Shown in pieces: positions 1-5,121 of a DNA stretch of 5,121 nt. The stretch is taken from NCBI GenBank assembly GCA_016844415.1, contig JAENIX010000087.1, forward strand, positions 1 to 5,121, in the 5' to 3' direction. The position numbers and the translations under genes are program-made. The notes beneath the pieces are model-generated. The model ran no database searches. It worked only from the letters and a program-made list of their open reading frames with translations, and had not been told where the DNA came from. Every line of letters begins with the position of its first letter. Position 1 is the stretch's first letter. The DNA is from Actinomycetota bacterium (GTDB lineage: Bacteria; Desulfobacterota; Deferrimicrobia; Deferrimicrobiales; Deferrimicrobiaceae).

Positions 1-377
1 GTGAGCACTCCCGCTTCCTCTTCAGTGAGGTTCCCCTTCGTCTTCTCCTGGAGGATCGACAGCATGTCGATCGAATCCTTGGCTGCCGGCAGGTCCACCG
101 GAGATCGCTTGCCGTCGGGCGCCTGGATCAATCCCATGTGGGCCATCGCCCCGAACTGCAGCATGCCCACCAGGTCCAGGAACTGGGGCCCCCCGATGGA
201 TGGCGGTTCGGTTCCGGGGCCGTTTTCCCCTTTGACACTCTCCGGGCCAGCCCGGTTCCCGGTATCCTTCGGCGGCGCAGGGCTTGGAGGGGGAGGGGGG
301 GCAACGGCGGCCTCACGCTCCTCCGATGCACTGCCGCGCCTGTCGACGACCTTGAACCCTTTCTTTTCCTCTTCCAT
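1..377 (-). CDS. DUF1844 domain protein, 3' end beyond the window (partial)
   Basis: My translation of the minus strand from the ATG at 377-375 gives 125 codons with no stop, continuing past base 1. Residues 7-14 read GFKVVDRR, a segment common at the start of DUF1844 proteins. Residues 26-65 form a low-complexity linker rich in Pro, Gly and Glu with a run of five prolines (27-31). From about residue 66 a conserved part begins (FLDLVGMLQFGAMAHMGLI), followed by a VDLPAAKDSIDML segment and EKTKGNLTEEE (111-121); this order is the DUF1844 signature (PF08899). The function of the family is unknown. It looks soluble, with no signal peptide; the 66-83 stretch is hydrophobic but not an obvious membrane span. 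Its start codon overlaps the clp stop (TGATG), so translation is probably coupled to the unfoldase, suggesting a related role. Only the last few tens of residues are expected to be missing. Confidence 0.85.
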   Translation of the reverse strand, partial: MEEEKKGFKVVDRRGSASEEREAAVAPPPPPSPAPPKDTGNRAGPESVKGENGPGTEPPSIGGPQFLDLVGMLQFGAMAHMGLIQAPDGKRSPVDLPAAKDSIDMLSILQEKTKGNLTEEEAGVL

Positions 378-393
378 CAGACCGGCACCTTTT
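375..393 (-). promoter_or_regulatory. TGATG stop-start overlap with embedded ribosome binding site
   Basis: The clp stop TGA (379-377) and the DUF1844 ATG (377-375) share one A. An AAAAGGTG stretch at 393-386, inside the last clp codons, can serve as a Shine-Dalgarno about 10 nt before the ATG. This arrangement usually means translational coupling: the ribosome finishing clp restarts on the next gene. Confidence 0.7.
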
Positions 394-2647
394 GGGTGAT
401 GACCACCACTTCTCCGCCTATCTCCTCGACCAGGAACTGGCTGGATTCCTTCCACTGCATCGTCACCGGCATCTTCACCTTCTCGTCGATGTGCCGCTTC
501 AGGAACCTCGCGCCGTACTTGACGCTGTACCCGGCGCTGGATAGTGCGTTCAGCGCTTCCTCGCTCACGGAAAGCGTCTTGCCCTCGCCGGCCATCGTCT
601 TCCGGATCTGGTCGATGTACAGCGATGCGATCGCCTTGACCTCCTCCTGGGAGAGCGGGGAAAAGACGATGACTTCGTCGAGGCGGTTGATGAATTCCGG
701 GCTGAACCGGTTTTCGACCGCCTTGACGACCCCCTTCCGGATCGGCTCGAAATCATCTCCGCTGTTCGCGAACCCCAGCGGCCGGGTGAGCTTTGCAAGC
801 TCCTCCGCTCCCAGATTGCTCGTCATGATGATGATCGCGTCCGAGAAGTAGACCTTCTTGCCCCGTCCGTCGGTGAGCCATCCCTCGTCGAACACCTGCA
901 GGAAGAGGTTGTGCACGTACGTGTCGGCCTTCTCGATCTCGTCGAGCAGGACCACGGTGTATGGGTTGTCCCGCACCTGGTTGGTGAGTATCCCGCCCCT
1001 CTCGGACCCGACGATGCCCCTTGGCATCCCGATAAGCTTGTCAACCGCCAGCGACCCGTCCCGGTATTCGGACATGTCGACCCGCACCATGTGGCGGTCG
1101 TCGCCGAAGAGATACTCCGCCAGCGCCTTGGCCATCTCGGTCTTCCCGACGCCGGTGGGTCCCAGGAACAGCATCACCCCGTCGGGCTTGTAGACGTTAG
1201 CTTTCAGAGGACCCTTGTTGAGCCGCAGCGCCTTCGCCACGGCGGCGATCGCCTCCTTCTGGCCGACAAGCCGGCGGGCGATCCTCTCCTCGATATCCCG
1301 GAACCGGTCGACGACGTCCCTTCGGACGATGTCCACCGGGGTCTTCGTCTCGCCGGAGATCACGCCCAGGACGTCGATCGGGAATACGACCTTCTCCTCC
1401 CCCCCGCGGATCTCGACGCGCACGCAGGCGGTGTCGATCCAGTTGATCACCTTGTCAGGCAACCGCAGGGACCGCGCATACCGGTCCGACATCGACAGGG
1501 CGAGGTCGATCGCCTCGTCCCGGATCTCCACTCCGTAGTTGGCCTCGAGCCTGGGCTTGAGCCCGAAGAGGATCTCCCGCGTCTCCTCGATCGTCGGCTC
1601 CTCGATCCTGACCACGCGGAACCGGCGGGACAGCGCCTCGTCTTCCTGGATGATCTCCTTGTACTCGGTGACAGTCGTGGCGCCTATTATCTGCACCTCC
1701 CCGCGGGCAAGGCTCGACTTGAAGATATTCGCCGCGTCGGAGGGGACCCCCATGGCGGCACCAGCGCCGATCAGCGTGTGCGCCTCGTCGACGAACAGGA
1801 TTATGTTCTTCCGCTCCCGGACCTCGGCTATCACCTTCTCTATCCGGTCCTCGAACATCCCCCGGAAGACCGTCCCCGCGACCACCGTGTTCATCTGGAG
1901 GTTGACGATCTGGCTCTCCCGCAGCCGTTCCGGGACCCTGTGCGGTTCGTACTCGAGCCGCATCGCCAGCCCCTCCGCCACCGCGGTCTTCCCGACGCCG
2001 GGGTCGCCGATGATCATCACCGAGTTGCTCCGGTCCTTGTGGCAGAGATATTCGATGATCTGGTCGATCTCCCGCTCCCGCCCGATGATCGGCGGTATCT
2101 TCCCCTCCCGGGCGAGCAGGTTCAGGTTCACGCCGAAAGTCCGCAGATTCGCCGGCAGCTCGTACCGCTTGCGGTATTCCTCCACCTTCTCTTCGCGGGT
2201 GCGCAACTGGGACGAGAACCGGGACAGGGCGTGCGCGGGGTCGACTCCGTAGCTCTTCAGTATCCTCGCCGGGATGGAGTGCACCTCGTGGAAAATCCCC
2301 AGGAAGAGGTCGGAGGCGTCGATCTGCGCGCGGCGGTTGCGCTGGGCCGTCTCCCACGCCACGCGGAAGACCTGCTTGGTGGCCGGAGGAACCTTGAGCC
2401 CGACTCCGAGATACTGGCGGGAGATGTTCAGGTGCTCGTTCACGGAGTAGAGCACCGCCTCGACGTTCAGGCCGATCGTGGACATCAGCTCGCGGAACAG
2501 CGGCTTTTCCTGCTCCGCGAAGGCGATGAACAGGTGCTCGAGCCCCAGGTAATAGTGGTGCCTGCGCTGGGACTCCTCGATCGACGAGTTCAGCACCCGG
2601 TGACCGGACTCGGAAAGCTTTTCCCGGTAAAACGAGATCTCCATCAT
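377..2647 (-). CDS. Clp/HSP100 AAA+ unfoldase, ClpA-like (divergent subfamily)
   Basis: 756 residues, close to the 758 of E. coli ClpA. Order: two Clp N-terminal repeats (about 1-75 and 85-150), a first AAA+ domain D1 (about 185-425), a short linker without the long coiled-coil M domain of ClpB, and a second AAA+ domain D2 (about 445-755). D1 has Walker A GDPGVGKT (214-221), Walker B with D287-E288, sensor-1 IGATT (321-325) and RRF (341-343). D2 has Walker A GPTGVGKT (496-503), Walker B with D569-E570, sensor-1 TSNLG (609-613), FINRLDE with finger R655, and sensor-2 GAR (712-714). Both ATPases look intact, so it should be a hexameric protein unfoldase. LGF at 624-626 sits where ClpC has its ClpP-docking loop. 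Pore loops differ from the norm: VFRG (260-263) and GIVG (544-547). The start is fixed by an in-frame TAA at 2653-2651, with a second Met directly after the first. ClpK/ClpG-like disaggregase function without ClpP remains an alternative. Confidence 0.93.
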   Translation of the reverse strand: MMEISFYREKLSESGHRVLNSSIEESQRRHHYYLGLEHLFIAFAEQEKPLFRELMSTIGLNVEAVLYSVNEHLNISRQYLGVGLKVPPATKQVFRVAWETAQRNRRAQIDASDLFLGIFHEVHSIPARILKSYGVDPAHALSRFSSQLRTREEKVEEYRKRYELPANLRTFGVNLNLLAREGKIPPIIGREREIDQIIEYLCHKDRSNSVMIIGDPGVGKTAVAEGLAMRLEYEPHRVPERLRESQIVNLQMNTVVAGTVFRGMFEDRIEKVIAEVRERKNIILFVDEAHTLIGAGAAMGVPSDAANIFKSSLARGEVQIIGATTVTEYKEIIQEDEALSRRFRVVRIEEPTIEETREILFGLKPRLEANYGVEIRDEAIDLALSMSDRYARSLRLPDKVINWIDTACVRVEIRGGEEKVVFPIDVLGVISGETKTPVDIVRRDVVDRFRDIEERIARRLVGQKEAIAAVAKALRLNKGPLKANVYKPDGVMLFLGPTGVGKTEMAKALAEYLFGDDRHMVRVDMSEYRDGSLAVDKLIGMPRGIVGSERGGILTNQVRDNPYTVVLLDEIEKADTYVHNLFLQVFDEGWLTDGRGKKVYFSDAIIIMTSNLGAEELAKLTRPLGFANSGDDFEPIRKGVVKAVENRFSPEFINRLDEVIVFSPLSQEEVKAIASLYIDQIRKTMAGEGKTLSVSEEALNALSSAGYSVKYGARFLKRHIDEKVKMPVTMQWKESSQFLVEEIGGEVVVITQKVPV

Positions 2648-2659
2648 GGCTTAACGTCA

Positions 2660-2665
2660 CTCCTC
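2660..2665 (-). promoter_or_regulatory. Ribosome binding site of clp
   Basis: GAGGAG on the minus strand, 12 nt before the first of two adjacent ATG codons (2647 and 2644). The spacing is on the long side and favours the first ATG. An in-frame TAA two codons upstream excludes any longer N-terminus. Confidence 0.65.
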
Positions 2666-2675
2666 GAGGACTGCG

Positions 2676-3530
2676 TCATCCCGCCATTCCCATCGCGCGC
2701 AGCCGCTCCACGCGTTTCTCGACGGGGGGGTGCGTGCTGAACAGGGAAAGCACCCCGCCTCCCGTCAACGGGCTCACGATGAACATGTGCGCGGTGGCCG
2801 GCGTTGCGTTCAACGGCACCTCCTTTGAATACCCGGAAATCTTCTCCAGTGCCCGCGCCAGCGAATGGGGCTTCCCGCAAATCTTCGCGCCGGTCTCGTC
2901 CGCCAGGTATTCACGTGAACGGGAGACGGCCATCTGGACGAGCATCGCCCCGAGCGGCGCCACGATCGCGAGGAACAGCATGCCCAGCACCCCGCCGCCA
3001 TCGTCGTCCCGGTCCCGTCCGCCTCCCCCGAAGATCGCCGCGAACTGGGCGAAACGGGCGATCATCATAACCGCCCCGGCCAGCGTCGCCGCGATCGTGC
3101 CTACTAGGATGTCCCGGTTCCGGACATGGGCGATCTCGTGGGCAAGCACGCCTTCCAGTTCGTCAGGGGAGAGCAGGCGGAGGATCCCCTCCGTTACCGC
3201 CACCGCCGCATGCTGAGGGTTCCGCCCCGTGGCGAAGGCGTTGGGGGAATCGGTCGGAATGATGTAGACCTTCGGCATCGGCAGGCCGGCGGCGAGGCTC
3301 AACCGCCTGACGACCCCGTGAAGCTGCGGCGCTTCCGCCTCGGTAACCACCTTCGCCCCGTACATCCGCAAAACGATCTTGTCCGAGAACCAGTACGTGC
3401 CGAAATTCATCATAACGGCCAGCCCGAAGGCCATCACCATGCCGTTCTGCCCTCCCACGGCATCCCCGATGAGGAGGAAAATGGCGGTCAGCACCGCCAG
3501 CAGCAATCCCGTCTTCAGCGTGTTGCTCAT
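2676..3530 (-). CDS. htpX: HtpX, membrane zinc metalloprotease (M48 family)
   Basis: 284 residues, near the usual HtpX length of about 290. HtpX is an inner-membrane protease that degrades misfolded membrane proteins together with FtsH, with its active site facing the cytoplasm. Hydrophobic segments at about 7-24 and 28-46 form the N-terminal membrane hairpin. The zinc site is HEIAH (131-135), and the third ligand is E207 in SREYLAD. NAFATG (97-102) and THPP (266-269) are family hallmarks. Two further hydrophobic stretches (about 141-167 and 181-201) are separated by a Gly/Asp-rich loop (168-180). All catalytic residues are present, so it should be active. The start at 3530 is bounded by an in-frame TGA at 3539-3537 and has a good ribosome binding site. 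It lies 28 nt before clp. Placement beside Hsp20, DnaJ and Clp genes suggests envelope-stress duty within a heat-shock operon. Confidence 0.96.
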   Translation of the reverse strand: MSNTLKTGLLLAVLTAIFLLIGDAVGGQNGMVMAFGLAVMMNFGTYWFSDKIVLRMYGAKVVTEAEAPQLHGVVRRLSLAAGLPMPKVYIIPTDSPNAFATGRNPQHAAVAVTEGILRLLSPDELEGVLAHEIAHVRNRDILVGTIAATLAGAVMMIARFAQFAAIFGGGGRDRDDDGGGVLGMLFLAIVAPLGAMLVQMAVSRSREYLADETGAKICGKPHSLARALEKISGYSKEVPLNATPATAHMFIVSPLTGGGVLSLFSTHPPVEKRVERLRAMGMAG

Positions 3531-3541
3531 CGTTCGTCATT

Positions 3542-3547
3542 CTCCTT
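3542..3547 (-). promoter_or_regulatory. Ribosome binding site of htpX
   Basis: AAGGAG on the minus strand, 11 nt before the ATG at 3530. A nearer out-of-frame ATG at 3540-3538 lies only one base after the Shine-Dalgarno, too close for use, so the site selects the htpX start. Confidence 0.75.
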
Positions 3548-3582
3548 GCATGTCTGAATATTCGAAGCCCATCCCTACAGTC

Positions 3583-3593
3583 ATGGATTCCAT
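3583..3593 (-). repeat. 11-bp palindrome next to the candidate -10 box
   Basis: ATGGA-T-TCCAT reads as two perfect 5-bp arms around one central base, overlapping the edge of the TATAAT box. Its position, across the expected early transcribed region, would suit an operator, but the arms are short and could arise by chance. A further palindrome GAATATTC lies at 3556-3563 in the same gap. Confidence 0.3.
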
Positions 3594-3597
3594 TATA
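3592..3597 (-). promoter_or_regulatory. Candidate internal promoter (-10 box) before htpX
   Basis: TATAAT on the minus strand is a perfect sigma-70 -10 hexamer, lying in the 73-nt gap between dnaJ and htpX, the longest gap in the cluster and its most AT-rich patch. A start near 3585 would leave a leader of about 55 nt before htpX. The -35 side is weak: the best match, TTGAGA inside the end of dnaJ, is 21 nt upstream of the -10, longer than the usual 16-18, and there is no TG extension. No sigma-32-like CTTGAA/CCCCAT pair was seen. Confidence 0.35.
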
Positions 3598-3603
3598 GTC
3601 GAA

Positions 3604-4602
3604 TCAGTTCCAGCCGCTTCTCAAATTAGGGTCTTCATACTCAGCGAGGCCGACGACGAGATCGAGGAACTTCTCCGAGCGCGAGCCGGGCACGGACACC
3701 TGCAGAACAACGTACTGGTCCCCGCGGGACGTCGTGCCAGGAACGAGAACGCCTTTACCCTTGAGGCGAAGCTTCCGGCCTCCTCCCGAGCCGGGAGGGA
3801 TCGAGACCATCACGGGCCCGTCTATCGTCGGTATCGAGATCTTCGCGCCCTTTACGGCCTCGGAGTAATGGATCGGGGCATCGATGAGGATGTCGCTTCC
3901 TTCCCTCCGGAAGAAAGGGTGCGGAATCATCCGCAGCGTGATCACGAGGTCCCCGTTCCCGCCCGGGTGCGGTTTCTCCTCGCCTTTCCCCGCCACCCGT
4001 ATCTTCGATCCGTCCTGCGCGCCGGCCGGGATCTTCACCTTCACGCGCTCTTCCGACTCGGACACCCCCGCGCCGAAACAGCTCGCGCACCCCTTTCGCC
4101 CGGAACGGCCCGTGCCGCCGCACGGAGCGCAGGTCCGGGGCCGGCGGTAATGTATTTCGCGGACCGTGCCGTTGGCCAAATCGAGGAACTCCACCGTAAG
4201 TTCCATGTGCATGTCGCGTCCCTGGATCCCACCCTGGGAAAACCTCGTTCCGCCTCCGCGCAGAAAATCGCCGAAAACCTCGTCGAAATCGACGGTCTCG
4301 GTATGGTAAGCGCGTCCTCCCGGCTCGAAGCCTGAACCGCCCGGCCATCCGAACGGACCCCTTTCGCCCCTTCCCGAGAAAGCGCCTTTCCGGACGGCGT
4401 CGTACTCATCCCGCTTCCCGCGATCGCTTAAAACCTCGTGTGCCTCGTTGATCTCCTTGAACCTGGCCTCTGCCGCCTTGTCGCCCTGGTTGACGTCGGG
4501 ATGGCATTTCTTCGCCTGCCGCCTGAACGCCTTCTTGATCTCCTCTCCCTTCGCGCTCTCCGGCACGCCGAGGATCTCGTAGTAGTTTTTCTTCGGATCC
4601 AT
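3604..4602 (-). CDS. DnaJ/Hsp40 co-chaperone with a two-repeat zinc finger
   Basis: 332 residues, shorter than the roughly 375 of housekeeping DnaJ. It has an N-terminal J domain (about 6-67) with the HPD triad at 34-36, which triggers DnaK ATP hydrolysis. A Gly/Phe-rich linker follows (about 73-125), then the C-terminal substrate-binding region (about 129-315) with conserved segments KIPAGAQDG (190-198) and GSDILID (235-241). Inside the first C-terminal lobe are only two CxxCxGxG repeats, at 158-165 and 172-179, where class A DnaJ has four; CbpA-type proteins have none. It should therefore bind one zinc rather than two. It probably feeds clients, perhaps held by the neighbouring Hsp20, to a DnaK encoded elsewhere; neither dnaK nor grpE adjoins it, so it is likely an accessory J-protein rather than the main DnaJ. 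It starts 28 nt after hsp20 with a G-rich ribosome binding site. Confidence 0.94.
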   Translation of the reverse strand: MDPKKNYYEILGVPESAKGEEIKKAFRRQAKKCHPDVNQGDKAAEARFKEINEAHEVLSDRGKRDEYDAVRKGAFSGRGERGPFGWPGGSGFEPGGRAYHTETVDFDEVFGDFLRGGGTRFSQGGIQGRDMHMELTVEFLDLANGTVREIHYRRPRTCAPCGGTGRSGRKGCASCFGAGVSESEERVKVKIPAGAQDGSKIRVAGKGEEKPHPGGNGDLVITLRMIPHPFFRREGSDILIDAPIHYSEAVKGAKISIPTIDGPVMVSIPPGSGGGRKLRLKGKGVLVPGTTSRGDQYVVLQVSVPGSRSEKFLDLVVGLAEYEDPNLRSGWN

Positions 4603-4612
4603 CCGGGACGGA

Positions 4613-4620
4613 CCCCCTCT
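4613..4620 (-). promoter_or_regulatory. Ribosome binding site of the dnaJ-like gene
   Basis: AGAGGGGG on the minus strand, 10 nt before the ATG at 4602. It is a G-rich, imperfect Shine-Dalgarno, weaker than that of hsp20, in the 28-nt gap after the hsp20 stop. Confidence 0.5.
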
Positions 4621-4630
4621 CCCGCGACTT

Positions 4631-5083
4631 CTACTTCACGTCCACCTTGATCTGCTTCGGCTTCGCTCGTTCCTTCTTGGGCAGCGTCACTTCGAGGACC
4701 CCTTCCTTGAACTTCGCGCTGATCTTGTCCTGCTCGACCGACGAGGGGAGCGAAAAGGAGCGATGGAACGTACCGTAGGCCCGCTCGATGCGGTGGTAGT
4801 TCTCCTCCTTGACCTCCTTCTCGAACTTCCGTTCCCCGTGCAGCGTGAGAATGCCGTCCTTGATCCCGACCGCTATCTGGTCCCTCTCCACGCCGGGGAT
4901 TTCCGCCTTCACGACAACCGCTTCCTCCGTCTCGAAGATGTCGACGGCGGGCGTCCACATGCCCTTCCCCAGCGCCTCGTCGCGGCCCCTGGTCCTGGAA
5001 AAAGTGTCCTCGAAGAGCTGGTTCATCTTCTCCTGGATGCTGGACAAGTCCCTAAGCGGATCCCACCAACGAACGATCGCCAT
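4631..5083 (-). CDS. hsp20: Small heat-shock protein, Hsp20/alpha-crystallin family
   Basis: 150 residues, typical of bacterial small heat-shock proteins. These ATP-independent holdases form large oligomers in the cytoplasm and keep unfolding proteins soluble for refolding by DnaK and HSP100 machines. The N-terminal arm (1-41) begins MAIVRWWDPL, as in many Hsp20 proteins of Gram-negative soil and sediment bacteria. The alpha-crystallin domain spans about 42-137 and includes the conserved AEIPGV (60-65), the LHGER strand (81-85) and GVLEVTLPK (128-136). The tail contains IKV (145-147) and VDV (147-149), either of which can act as the I/V-x-I/V motif that docks into a neighbouring subunit. The start has a near-ideal ribosome binding site 8 nt upstream. 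It is the first gene of the cluster in this window, consistent with needing the highest expression. Confidence 0.96.
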   Translation of the reverse strand: MAIVRWWDPLRDLSSIQEKMNQLFEDTFSRTRGRDEALGKGMWTPAVDIFETEEAVVVKAEIPGVERDQIAVGIKDGILTLHGERKFEKEVKEENYHRIERAYGTFHRSFSLPSSVEQDKISAKFKEGVLEVTLPKKERAKPKQIKVDVK

Positions 5084-5091
5084 TGTTTTTT

Positions 5092-5098
5092 CTCCTTT
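5092..5098 (-). promoter_or_regulatory. Strong ribosome binding site of hsp20
   Basis: AAAGGAG on the minus strand, 8 nt before the ATG at 5083, followed by an A-rich spacer. This is the best Shine-Dalgarno in the window and fits high expression of the first chaperone. Confidence 0.8.
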
Positions 5099-5101
5099 AC
5101 C

Positions 5102-5121
5102 CCGGCCGTTCGCCCGGCCGG
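5102..5121 (-). repeat. GC-rich inverted repeat (hairpin) in the hsp20 leader
   Basis: CCGGCCG (5102-5108) and CGGCCGG (5115-5121) form a perfect 7-bp GC-only stem around a 6-nt loop, ending just 3 nt before the hsp20 Shine-Dalgarno. On the minus strand it is followed by GGTAAAGG, not a U tract, so it does not look like a terminator for an upstream minus-strand gene. The stem may extend beyond the window. Possible roles are a leader structure of the hsp20 mRNA, a protein-binding palindrome, or the base of a terminator for a plus-strand gene, whose T tract would lie outside. Confidence 0.5.

Noticed and set aside
1..399. Plus-strand open frames at 1-399 and 138-851
   Set aside because: They lie opposite the DUF1844 and clp genes, have Ser/Pro-rich translations without domains, and no convincing ribosome binding site.
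1455..2660. 401-codon open frame on the minus strand overlapping clp in another frame
   Set aside because: Arg/Gly/Pro-rich translation with no motif; it covers the Clp N-terminal and D1 coding region, which is clearly the real gene.
911..2740. Open frame of 609 codons on the plus strand, antisense to clp
   Set aside because: Its translation is rich in Asp, Leu, Arg, Pro and His without any known domain, as expected of the mirror frame of a GC-rich gene; the minus-strand Clp protein has full domain conservation.
3163..3540. Minus-strand ATG at 3540 opening a 125-codon frame before htpX
   Set aside because: The ATG is only one base from the Shine-Dalgarno and the frame has no conserved features; the htpX ATG at 3530 is properly spaced and leads to the conserved N-terminus.
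3379..4335. 318-codon plus-strand open frame across the htpX-dnaJ junction
   Set aside because: It runs antisense to two well-supported genes and their gap and has no recognisable domain.
5084..5121. RNA thermometer (ROSE or fourU type) in the hsp20 leader
   Set aside because: The visible hairpin does not pair with the Shine-Dalgarno AAAGGAG and no UUUU or ROSE-like anti-SD stretch is present in the visible leader; a longer structure outside the window cannot be judged.
5084..5121. CIRCE element or sigma-32 promoter upstream of hsp20
   Set aside because: No TTAGCACTC/GAGTGCTAA repeat and no CTTGAA or CCCCAT boxes in the 38 nt available; the true promoter is probably outside the window.

Overview
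The window is a compact protein quality-control gene cluster read entirely from the minus strand, so transcription runs from high to low coordinates. In that order it encodes a small heat-shock protein (Hsp20/alpha-crystallin), a DnaJ/Hsp40 co-chaperone with a reduced zinc finger, the membrane zinc protease HtpX, a two-ATPase Clp/HSP100 unfoldase of ClpA-like layout, and the N-terminal 125 residues of a DUF1844 protein that runs off the left edge. No RNA gene, mobile element, CRISPR array or phage gene is visible.

The DNA is GC-rich with strongly G/C-ending codons, which produces long meaningless open frames on the opposite strand. The Hsp20 and HtpX types and the presence of a DUF1844 protein suggest a Gram-negative bacterium of deltaproteobacterial (Desulfuromonadota/Desulfobacterota-like) or a neighbouring phylum. 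This is an impression from protein style, not a tested placement.

Layout, in transcription order: 5121-5084, hsp20 leader with a GC-rich hairpin and a strong ribosome binding site; 5083-4631, hsp20; 28-nt gap; 4602-3604, dnaJ-like; 73-nt gap with an AT-rich patch holding a perfect TATAAT box and a small palindrome, a possible internal promoter; 3530-2676, htpX; 28-nt gap; 2647-377, clp; TGATG stop/start overlap; 377-1, DUF1844. No intrinsic terminator is seen between genes, so one operon is likely, perhaps with an internal promoter for the last three genes.

The likely logic is: Hsp20 holds unfolding proteins, the J-protein passes them to a DnaK encoded elsewhere, HtpX cuts damaged membrane proteins, and the Clp ATPase unfolds or extracts substrates, possibly for ClpP. 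DnaK, GrpE and ClpP are not in the window. The two most notable molecular points are the Clp protein's altered substrate-gripping pore loops (GIVG in place of GYVG in D2, VFRG in place of KYRG in D1), combined with an LGF tripeptide where ClpC carries its ClpP-docking loop, and the J-protein's two CxxCxGxG repeats instead of four. The gene set resembles transferable heat-resistance islands built on Hsp20, ClpK/ClpG and HtpX, but no mobility gene is seen here.
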